Source of the DNA: JAJRVM01 sp963700515
GTDB lineage: Bacteria; Planctomycetota; Planctomycetia; Pirellulales; Pirellulaceae
DNA length: 64,000 nt
Direction of reading: 5' to 3'
Assembly: GCA_963700515.1 (NCBI GenBank)
Contig: CAVOXY010000041.1
Location: 35,428-99,427, forward strand
Made by a program: the position numbers and the translations under genes. Below are positions 25,601 through 37,600 of this stretch, one piece after another. How positions within the stretch are numbered: the stretch's first letter is position 1; every line of letters begins with the position of its first letter. The notes under the pieces are model-generated. The model made no database searches. It saw only the letters and a list, made by a program, of their open reading frames with translations, and was not told the DNA's origin.

Positions 25601-28600
25601 TGAACCCGCAGTCGGGTGTCCTGACCTGGAATCCTCAATACGGTCAGGCCGGTGACTATTCTGGAATCGTCGTCCGCGCTGGAGACGGACAACTGAGCGA
25701 CACCGTGACCTTTGGCGTGGAAGTAACGGACACGAATCGCGCTCCGATCCTGATACCGATGTTCCGGCAGCTCGGTCGCGAAGGCAGCCTCCTGCAACTG
25801 AGCGTGCTCGGGTCGGACCTCGATGGAGATCCGATCTGGTACAGAGCTGCCGGCTTGCCAGTGGGTGCCACACTGAACCGACAGACGGGGCGATTTTCCT
25901 GGACACCGGGATTCACCGACGCGGGGCAATACATAATTACCTTCGAAGCGGTCGACACGCGCGGAGCAGTCGGCACGGCAGATGTCGTTGTGGAAATTGA
26001 GAATGAGAACCGTGCCCCGTCGATTGTCGTGACGGACCACGCTGTTGCGTTGGGCCAGGTACTGCAATTCTCCCTGATCGCCCACGACCCGGACCCGGGG
26101 ACTACTCTGACGTATTCGGCCGAGGGACTCCCCGCAGGAGCGTCTGTGGATCCCCTGACCGGACAATTCACCTGGGCTCCGCAGATCGGCCAGGCACAAG
26201 AGCACGTGGTGGCTTTTCTGGTCTCCGACGGAGAAGAGGTGGCTTCCCGCTCCGTGGTAATTCTTGCGGCTGCTGCGCCGAGTCCCGTCGACGTGCACAT
26301 CGAGGTGACGCCGAGTTTCGCGGCAGCACCCGGTGCTTCCGCACTTGTGCACGTGATTGCGGACAGCCTGGCCAACATCGCGCAGATCAGCCTCAGGGTG
26401 GACGGCGAGCCTGTCGCGCTTGACGCGCAGGGCCGAGCGACGCTTACGGCCCAGCAGCCTGGTAAGCGACACATCGAGGCAACAGCCGTGGACGCCGACG
26501 GATTCGTGGGACGTGCGACGGCAGTGATGCGGGTGCTCGATCCCACCGATCAAGAAGCCCCCGTCGTTGCCCTGTCCAACGCACTTAGCCGCGAAGCTCT
26601 GAGCGAACTTGTCGAGGTCGAGGGGACTGTGGCGGATCGCAACCTCGATTTCTGGCGTCTGGAAATTGCCTGGTATGGGTCCGACGACTTCCACGAGATT
26701 GCGTCGGGGGAATCCTCCGTTGGTGCTGGCGTATTGGGCACGTTGGATCCAGCGGCGCTTCGCAACGGTTTCTATCAACTTCGCCTCACTGCGCGGGATA
26801 TCGCCAAGCGGACCAGCGTCGCAAAGTGCGTGGTCGAGGTCAACTCGTCGACAAAATCCGCCGCATATCCGCGTCTAGAAACGGACCTGGCTGTGCAAAT
26901 CGGCGGCACAAGCGTCACGCTCTCGCGAGCCTACAATTCACTGGCAAACCAGACTGGCGCAGAGCTGGGATACGGCTGGCGTCTGGTGCCGCGCGACACG
27001 GACATCCAAACCAATGCCCCCTTGACCGGACGCGAACATCTGGGTGTTTATGGCGCCTTGCGCGACGACTCGCGTCTGTACGTGACGCTACCGTCGGGTG
27101 AGCGTGTGGGATTCTCGTTCGTCCCCGTAGCCGTCAACGTCGCGGGGCTCACGTTCTATCGACCCGCCTGGCAGGCGGACCCTGGCGTCAGCTACACGCT
27201 CGATTCGGTTCCCGCAATGCTCATGAAAGCTGGCCGACGCTTTCACGATCTGGAGACGGGGCAGCCATACAATCCGCAGAGCCCCTTTTATGACGGCCCG
27301 GACTATGCGCTGAGGACACCCGATGGAACTCCGTTCGAGATTGACTCGGCTCGTGGTATCGTGGCTCAAGTTACGCCGTCCGGCGATCGTTTGCTCTACA
27401 GCGACAGCGGCATCGTGACGGCAACTGGAGCGGCGATTCAGTTCGTGTACGACTCGCAGGGGAGAATCAGCCGGGCGATCAGTTCCGAGGGCAAAGCGGT
27501 CGTATACCTCTACGACGAACTGGGAAACCTGGCCAGCGTGCGCAATCTCGCCACGGGACAGCACACGACCTACGGCTACGATGCTGCCGCACCACATTTG
27601 CTGACCGGTGCCGTGTACTCCGACGGTACCGGCGAGGCGGTGCTTTACGATGGAACGTCTCAGACCGTCGCGATCGCAGGGCACCTTGGCGGCGTGGACC
27701 ACTTTACCAGCCAGAGCGCAACCGGTGATCTCACTTCGGGAGCGACCCAGCGGTACACCTTTACCATGCGTAGTTCGGAGATCAAGTCGGTAAGTTCGGG
27801 CGACGTGCTGATCCAGGTTTGGATCGATTCCGCTGGCAGCAACCTGGCACCGGGCGCGCCGTCCATTGCTGGTCTCGAACCCTGGATGACGCAGGTCACC
27901 GCCGATCAGTCCATGGGGGTTTTTGCCGTCAATCGCGCCGGGCTGTACCAGGTGCTGGTGGCGGGATCGGACAACACCACGACTGGCGGGTATGAGGTCC
28001 GGCTGCGCGTGGCTGGCGATATCAACGCTGACTCTCGGGTGGACGGCGTCGATAGCGCGCTCCTGGCAGCCGCTCAAGGCACGGCGGTCGGCGAGCCCGG
28101 GTATCTTGCCGAGGCCGACCTGGATGCCAGCGGAACGATCGATGGCCAGGACACGCTGATCTTGATCGCCAATTATGGATTTGTCGCGAACCGACCGCCG
28201 GAGGTCAATCCCGTCGCGCCAGACCTGCTCACGCACCAGGACTTGGCGATCGCCATCTCGTTGGAAGGAATCGTCTTGGATCCCGATGGCGATGCCGTGT
28301 TTTATCAAGTTACCAACGTCGAGCATGGCACGGTGGCTTTGAGTGTCGATGGCCAAATGGCTCTGCTGGTGCCCGATCCCGGTTTCGTCGGCACAGCCTA
28401 TGTGCGCTTGATGGCGGACGATGGAAGCAACGCGTCGGAAGAGATCTCACTAGAGATCACAGTCAGCGATGCGCCGCTGTTGGGCGTCGAGATCGTCAAT
28501 CGGACGCCGCAGTTCGACGTCGGTGGCGTCACTCAACTGACTGTCGTCGGCGACTTCGCGGATCAACAGGATGCGCCGCTGCTGGGGCGTTATGTCGCGT

Positions 28601-31600
28601 TCGCTTCGACCGATCCCTCGGTGGCCCAAGTCTCGAGCAGCGGACTTGTGCAGGCCAATAGTCGCGGCAGCGCCGTGCTCATCGTGTCGCGCGGCCCATG
28701 GCAGGCTGCCACGGTGGCACGAGTGGGAGTCCCGATCGACGCCAAGGAACTCTATCTGACAAAAGTGGGACTCAACGTCTATCCCGAGTCGTTGACGTTG
28801 CCGCCGGGAGAAACGCGGCAGATGATCGTCCGGCTGGGCGTCGGAGACTCCATCTCTGCCGCCGTGTCGGGGACCCGCTACGTCGTCGGAAACACCGGCG
28901 TCCTGTCAGTTGATGACAACGGACTTGTCACAGCAATGGCAGAGGGAGCGACAACGCTGACCATCTTCAACGGCCCGGCGGAGATGACGATCCCGATCAA
29001 CGTGGTCGCCAGCCAGGTCGGTCCGGTGGAAGTCGGCGAGGGAGGTGGCGTCGTGCAGGGGGCCGATGGCTCGCTGTTGGCGATCTCACCTGGGTCGCTC
29101 GACACGCCCGTCGACGCGTCGATCACACCGCTGAGCGGAAGGAGACCTCGGGCTGCCGCTGCCAGTCGACTACGAGTTCGCGGGTGCTTTTGAACTGAAC
29201 ATGGAAGGCGCGAAACTGACTCACGCCGCACAGCTTGTGATACCGGTTACGGGCGTCAATCCTGGCGAGGTCGTGCACTTCTTCCAGAAGAAGCTGTTGA
29301 CGGAAGCGGACGGCACGCAGAGAGAATGGTGGATTCTCATCGACAGCGGGATCGTGGGGGACGACGGCATGGCTCGGACGACGTCACCGCCGTACCCGGG
29401 ATTCAGCCAAGGTGGACAATACGTCTGTGCCCAGTCAGATGCGCCCGACGTTACGGTGTTCTTCAGCGCCGCCACGTTACTGGGAGGCGTTCAGCAATCG
29501 GCATACGCAATGCTTCCTGTCATGGGATTTGGATTTTTTACTCCAGCAGCCGACCTCTATGCCATACGTATGTCGCAAGTTGGCTGGATGGATATCGGAT
29601 TCCGGAGGTATCTGGAAGACCGGACAGACGAGATCCCGTACTACGAACAGATCGTGACGTACGAGATTCCGGAGGGAGCCACTCACCTGGAATTGACCAT
29701 TGATCCCCCCGAACTGCCACGACGCTCGCCGGTGATCACCGGTGTCGAATACGTGATCGTGGAGGGTGAGCCGAAAATCGTAATCCGTGGTGAACGACTT
29801 GATCGGGCACAGCAGGTTGCATTGGAATTGGCAGACCGAAACCATACTTGGTTCGGATCGGCGTTCGAGGATGCCTCGGCCACCAGCCTGACTGTGCCGT
29901 GGCCGGAAGATGCCGGCTTGATCCTGGGATTGACCGACATCTACGTGGTGGCACCCGGCGGTGTGAACAGTAACCACGTACAGCTTGGCCCGACGGGTGG
30001 CCTGGGATTCATGTCGGCCTACGATGATGTCGGTCCATTTGTGGCGGCCTTCGAGGCGGATATCCCCGACGACGCCAACCGTATGGCGGCGAAAATCTAC
30101 TTGGGCGACGCCGGTTGGAAGACCATCTACAACACCGTGACGAGCGTCGACAGCACGCGGGTGTATGCGGCAGTCCAGCGCGGCTCCACCAGCGATCCCT
30201 GGGGTGGCGTAGCCGTCATTGATGCGACGACGTTGAAACAAGTGGATGAGGACCCGGGGACACTTGGTAACAACTTCATCAAGCTCCCAGGAGCCGCGGA
30301 CGCCCTGGCAGTCGCCATGTCGCCACGAGGAGACTTCCTGTACGTGGCCGAGTGGGGCGGCGCAGTGCACGTTCTTGACGTCCAGCCCGACTCGCCCAAT
30401 TTCCACCAAGTCGTACAGACGATTCAGGTGGTGACCGATCGTAATTTCTCTGGGGCGCTGGCTGTCAGTTCCGATGGAAGACGGCTCTACGTCGGCATCG
30501 CCGAACGGATAGGGGGAGACGGCCAGCTGGCCGTTGTCAATATTGATCCGACCGACAAACCGGCGGATGCCGCCGCTGATCTGTCCAGTGCGAGTGACAA
30601 CCCGCGATACTGGCACCGGGTGCTCGGAACTTTCAGGACCATTCATACGCCCATACAAATCGTGGCCACGACGCACCCCGACAAGCTGGCGGTGACCTGC
30701 GCCTTCAGCCCCCACAGGATTTACGCACTGACGGTGACCGATGATCGGCCCGATCCGAGCCATTTCCGTGTCCAGCTCAGCCAGGTCAGGACCAACCTTC
30801 TTTTCCCCAATAGTGCCGGGCGGGCCGACTACAACATCGACGATGCCTGGTCGGTGGCGGTCATGCCGGACCTCTCGTATGCGTTCGTATCGGACCTGAA
30901 CTGGACGGTGCAAGCGCACGGCAGGATAAATCCAGGGGCCAACGTCGGCATCATCCGCGATCCGTTCTCACTGGGTGAAGGGCCGCTTCTCATGGCGGCA
31001 ACGACTCCCATCGAATATGGCGAGGCGAACGCGTTGGCACTCTCCCCCGACGGCTCGCGGCTGTTTGTCAGTTACTCGGGCATTGGAGAAGTCCTCGTGA
31101 TGGACACGGCCGAAATGATCCGAGCGGTCGAAACGGAGCCACATGTGACATTCATTCACACGCCGCTCGATCAGGTACCCGGCTACGACGTCCACATCAC
31201 ACCCATCACCGTCGCAGGTTGGGCCGGCGGCTTCTCGTTCCAGCAGCCGAATGAGCCGCCGCAAACGACTCTCGATGATGGAGCGGTCTTGCTCACCAAA
31301 GATTACTCTCGCACCAGTGCTTCCCCGGAAAACAGCTACACGATCACGATACCCAATACGGCGGATCCCACGCTGAGTCAGTCCCCGATGCTGGTCACGG
31401 TCGAGATCGAAGGACATCCCGAGCAGTTTCTCGTCGACGAATACGGGGAACCGCTGCAGACCCACTACGAATGGCTGGTCCCTCCTGGAACACACAAATC
31501 GTTTGAGATACGGGCCAAAACACTACTCGACGACGTGGATTACCTGGCCGCGGATGAGATCTATTGTGTCAAGATTCACGTGCAAGCCTTCGAGCAGCAC

Positions 31601-34600
31601 ACCACGGGTTTCGCGATGCCCCTGGACGAAGGGGACTATTATGTCTATCGCTACCTGGACGCTGTCGATGCCACGCTATCCGCGCTTGGCAGCGCGAGCT
31701 ACCAGGCACAGACGGACCCGGCCCATACCGATGGCATCCTGGAGATGCCCGATACGGTCAACGATGGTACTGGAGGAGTGGTTCGTGAGCGAGGCCTGAA
31801 TGTATTCAGCCCCGTTGTCGCCAAACCACAGATCCAGGTCGTGAATGAGCAACACTTCCGCTACGAAGAAGCCGCGGACAAGTTCATCTTTGATCCGCAA
31901 TCCGTGCACACGAATCTTGTCACAGTTGTTCTTGTGAAGACCCCGGATGGTGCAGAAGCCGGCAGTTTGCAGCTGCGTGGCGACGGTGTCATGCAAGAAT
32001 GGTTTCTTGATAGGAACGCGCTGAAGACGGCGCTCACGAATCGAGTCTACAATTCGACCGATCCCGAAATCACCACCGCAGAAAAGGGACTCGTCGACCC
32101 AACCGGATCGCCTTCATTACTGGACGCCGTGGTCCAAAGTATCTTTGACCAAGCCAAAAACGTTCTGCTCCAACAGTACCAAATTGCGCTGACCGACATC
32201 ACGAATTCCACAGCTAACAGCGTCAACTTCCGAACCTTCGTTCCATCAGCCTCATCAAGCGCTACGGCCCTGGGCAGCGCCACCTCGTGGATAACGTGAA
32301 TCTCGGTCCGGACGGCGACTTCGGGACCGCTGACGACACCGACCATGTCGAGAATCTGATCACGCATCGCACGGATCTGAGTGAAGCACAGAGTTTCTTT
32401 CTCTTGAGTGAAGCGTTGAATGAACGACCGAGTGGCGAAGTGGACATCTATGTGGAGCGATACTTCACTGGAAATAACATCCAGACGACAGATCAACTCA
32501 TTAATATGCTTGCGAAGACAGTGGTGCACGAACTCGGGCACCACCTTGGTCTGAATCATACAATTCAGTGGAAAGGACGAGAGGCCGAAGTCGTCGGAAC
32601 CCCTAACACAACCGTGTTTCGAGCTACCCCCACGGGTGACGCCCTCTCGTCGACGGACGATTTCTATCGAGACTGGACCCTCGAATTCACCTCAGCCAGC
32701 TCGGCTCTGCTTCACCAACAGTTCACGGTGACGGATTACGTGGCGACCACGCGGCAGTTCACCGTCTCTCCCGCCCTGCCCGTCGTACCGTCTGTCGGTG
32801 ACCATTTCTGGGTTGAACGGACTTTCACGATCACACCTGAGAACGCCAACAATCCCGTCGACACGATGGCGCAAGGTATCGACTGGAACGGTACCCGTCG
32901 ATTTGACATCACAGATGGGGCCATTCGCGTGGCTTTGGGTATATCTTGGGATGATCCAACCAATAGCACAGCACCCGAAGATGCGTTCGCGCGAGATGCT
33001 CTGGACTACTTCGATCGTTACGTACACCGGGTCCAACCGGAAGCGTGGGGCGACGCGGCGCAGTTTGGAGAGGATGACGAATGGTCGTATGGCGGTCCAA
33101 TCGGAGGCGGCGTGTTGCGCGTCCTCTCCGCTAATGACTTGACCTTCCTGCGGGAATTTGACGCGGGACAAGTCGTTGTCGACGGCCCAGGCGGGGAGAA
33201 GATGGAATGGGACGTTCTGCTGGCGAACGTCGGTGACCAGGATTTGGCCATTCACGCCTTCGCCGGGCTGACTTCCGAAAGTCATTTCGCGATCACGTCA
33301 ACACCACCGGATGCGGCAATTCCGCCGGGAGGGTTCTTGCCTGTTACGGTGCAGTACGATCCTCTGAGCAGTGGTGGATCGGAAGCTACCTGGACCATCT
33401 ATTCGAATGCATTAAACAGTGTGTTGGAAATCGACCTGACCGGCTTTGGCCTGAGCCCTTACGCCGATCTGAAGATCGATGTCGCCAACAACAATCTGGG
33501 CGGCGCAGTGGTTGGGGACCAACTGGTGCGGGCAGGACATCTGATTACGCTGACCAACCAAGGGTCCTTGCCGCTTTCAATCTATGAGGTGGTCGTGGGT
33601 GAAGGGAGCGACGATTTTGATGTGGAAGGATTGCCCACCGGAACAAGCTTCTCCAATCCATTGGTCCTGGAGCCCGGTGAGTCGCATGAGTTGAGCGTTC
33701 TCTTCCTGCCGAGCGAGTTGGGCCTGCGACGGGGTTTGATCCACATCTTCACCGACCAGCCGGACCAGTCGCTGGAGACACTTACCGTGGTTGGCACCGG
33801 TGTAAAGGGCGCGGGACCGTCGCTCGGCGACGATTATGTCGCCATCGAGCGACCCGGCGCGCGTGTGACTCACACCCGAAGCGACGCTTCCGGCAACTTC
33901 CCACTGAACCTTGGGCCGGGGACGGCCTTCCGCTACGTGGCCTTCGATCCCCATACCGGACTTATTTCGCACCAGAGTGGCGTGACCTCAACGAGGGGGC
34001 AATTCGTCTGGGCATTGAGCCCTGCCTTTTACGCCAGCACCCAGCAGGATACCGACGGCGACGGATTGCCCGACGACATCGAGCAGGCGATCGGCTCGGC
34101 GATTGACAACACTGACACCAATGGCGATGGCGTGGATGACTACCTCTCCATCACGCAAGGCATCGACCCTCTGGCGCTCCGTCCCGGTTCCAGCGGGATG
34201 ACGTCGCGCGGTGATTTCGGCTGCGGCTTCTCCAGCTGGTTGGTCAGCGTTGACACAGCCGCCAACGCACCATCGCCATCCGATGGCGGCCTGCTCGATC
34301 CCGCATCACTCGAACCACTGATCGCAGCGGCGCGGGAAGGCTGGTCGTTGGCCGGTGCCGACGCGGGGCGCCTCGACTCGCTGCAATTCGGCATCGCGAA
34401 CCTGCCGGGGCGGGCTTTGGGGAGAACCGTACGAACAGCCCAGGACGAGTACGTCATCACCATCGACGTCGACGCCGGCGGCTACGGATGGTTTGTCGAC
34501 ACCACCCCGGCCGACGCCGATGAGTATCATTTGGTGGTCGGGAACCAACTCGCCGCTTCCAGCGAGAGTGAGGCCTACGGCTCCGTGGACCTGCTCACGG

Positions 34601-37600
34601 TCATTGCGCACGAGATCGGGCATGTCCTCTCTCTGGCCGATCGGCCGAGCGACGAGGGCTTCATCATGAGCGCCCTGTTGCCGTTGGGCGTCCGCCGCAG
34701 CCCACGGGCAACCGATCTGGAGGGACCGCGACTGGCAGATAGTCTGAGTGACTACGGCTGGTATAACGGAGTGGACCCACCCGCAGACCCACACACTTTG
34801 CTTAACGGCAATTTCGCCATCAGCGATCCCGGCGACCCAGACTTCGGCTGGACACTTCGCGGCGACGCGGTGGTTACCAGCGGCGAGGGATTAGTGGGTG
34901 AGGATGGTCGCCTGAACGCCGGTCTTTCACAGATCTTCCTGGTGCCGGAAGGTGCCCAATATTTGTGGTTCGATGTGGTGGATGTGGACCTGCATGCCAC
35001 TCCGCTCAATCCGCCGGATGCATTCGAAGTTGCGTTGTTGGACCCGGTAACGATGCAGCCAATTGTCGGTCCCGCCGACGGACTTACCGGAACCGACGCG
35101 CTGCTGAACATCCAGCCAACCGGCCAGGTCTTCTTCGCCTCGGCTGTAAGCCTGCCAATCGCAAATGTTTCGGGAGAGCAAGCCACACTGACGTTCCCCT
35201 TCACGGTCGAAATCGCTCTTCCTGACACGGTCGCGGGCACGCAGGTCGCCCTTTATTTCGAGCTACTCGGTTTCGGCGACCGAGACAGTTCCGCGAGGAT
35301 CGACAATGTCAGGATGACAGAGACCCAGGTACTCACACTGAGTCTCGCATTAGATCCGGCAACCGATTCGGGTGCACTCGGCGATGGACTAACAAATTTC
35401 GCCCTGGTCAATCTGATGGGGAGTACCCGTCCAGGTGCGGAAGTGCTGCTGGACCTGGACGGTGACGGATTCGATGACGGTGCGACCAGCGCCGGCGCCG
35501 CGGGGGCTTTCGTTTTCGTCGACGTGCCACTCACGTCTGGTGAGAACCTCTTGCGGGCCCAGGCAATCACCGAAGATCAAACTGTAACGACTGGACTTGC
35601 CGTTACGCTTGACACCCAACCGCCCGCCGGCGCATTGCTCGCGCCCGCTGCAGACTCCACCACCAATCAAGACCTCGGCTATGTCGACATTCAGTGGACC
35701 GACGCGGGGTTGGCCGGATTGGATTCGGCGACCTTCGACAAAGGCGACGTGACAATCACCGGCGTCGACGTGGACCACGTCCAGATCATCGGCGACGGTG
35801 CGGTGCGGTACTGGTACGATGGGTCCGCGCTGGCCGACGGCGTAGTGGAAGTCAACGTAGTGGCCGACGCCGTGGCGGATCTGGCGGGCAATCGCAATGC
35901 GGCGACAACGGCCACCTTCACGCTCGACACGCAGCAGCCCGCCGGCACATTGCTCGCGCCGACCGCTGGCTCCACCACCAATCAGGACCTCGGCTATGTC
36001 GAACATCCAGTGGACTGACACGGGTCTAGCCGGATTGGATTCGGCGACCTTCGACAAAGGCGACGTGACAATCACCGGCGTCGACGTGGACCATGTCCAG
36101 ATCATCGGCGACGGTGCGGTGCGGTACTGGTACGATGGGTCCGCGCTGGCCGACGGCGTGGTGGAAGTCAACGTAGTGGCCGACGCCGTGGCGGATCTGG
36201 CGGGCAATCGCAATGCGGCGACAACGGCCACCTTCACGCTCGACACGCAGCAGCCCGCCGGCACATTGCTCGCGCCGACCGCTGGCTCCACCACCAATCA
36301 AGACCTCGGCTATGTCGACATCCAGTGGACTGACACGGGTCTAGCCGGATTGGATCCAGCGACCTTCGACAAAGACGACGTGACGATTACGGGCGTCGAG
36401 GTGGACCACGTGCAGATCATCGGCGACGGTGTGGTGCGGTACTGGTACGATGGGTCCGCGCTGGCCGATGGCGTGGTGGAGGTCAACGTAGTGGCCGACG
36501 CCGTGGCGGATCTGGCGGGAAATCGCAACGCGGCGACAACGGCCACCTTCACGCTCGACACGCAGCAGCCCACCGGCGCATTGCTCGCGCCGACTGCTGG
36601 CTCCGTGACTAGTCAGGACCTCGGCTATGTCGACATCCAGTGGACTGACACGGGTCTAGCCGGATTGGATCCGGCGACCTTCGACAAAGGCGACGTGACA
36701 ATCACCGGCGTCGACGTGGACCACGTCCAGATCATCGGCGACGGTGTGGTGCGGTACTGGCACGATGGGTCCGCGCTGGCCGATGGCGTGGTGGAGGTCA
36801 ACGTAGTGGCTGACGCCGTGGCGGATCTGGCGGGCAATCGCAATGCGGCGACAACGGCCACCTTCACGCTCGACACGCAGCAGCCCACCGGCACATTGCT
36901 CGCGCCGACCGCTGGCTCCGCCACCAATCAAGACCTCGGCTATGTCGACATCCAGTGGACTGACACGGGTCAAGCCGGATTGAATCCAGCGACCTTCGAC
37001 AAAGACGATGTGGCAATTACGGGCGTCGACGTGGACCACGTCCAGATCATCGGCGACGGTGTGGTGCGGTACTGGTACGATGGGTCCGCGCTGGCCGACG
37101 GCATTGTGGAGGTCAACGTGCTGGCCGACGCCGTGGCGGATCTGGCGGGCAATCGCAACGCGGCGACAACGGCCACCTTCACGCTCGACACGCAGCAGCC
37201 CACCGGCACATTGCTCGCGCCGACTGCTGGCTCCACCACCAATCAGGATCTCGGCTATGTCGAAATCCAGTGGTCCGACGCGGGACCAGCCGGATTGGAT
37301 TCGGCGACTCGTTCGACAAAGATGACGTGGCAATTACGGGCGTGACGGTTGAGAGTGCCACGCATCTGGGCGGAGGCTTGGTACGTTACACCTACGCGGG
37401 TGTGCTACCAGAGGGAGTCGTTGAGATATCACGGGTCGACGGCGCCGTGTTGGATCAGGCTGGCAACGCCACTGCCGCCGGGACCGATTCATTCATGCTC
37501 GACTCGCAACCTCCCGTCGGGTCGTTGGCAAGTCCGGCCCCAGCAGCGACGATCGTATCCGATCCCGGCTATGTCGACGTACAGTGGGGCGATGACGGCC

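Noticed and set aside
26861..27660. Polymorphic RHS toxin
   Set aside because: Only an RHS-like entry region and a few YD motifs are visible, with no variable C-terminal toxin or immunity gene; the chain continues into a dockerin.
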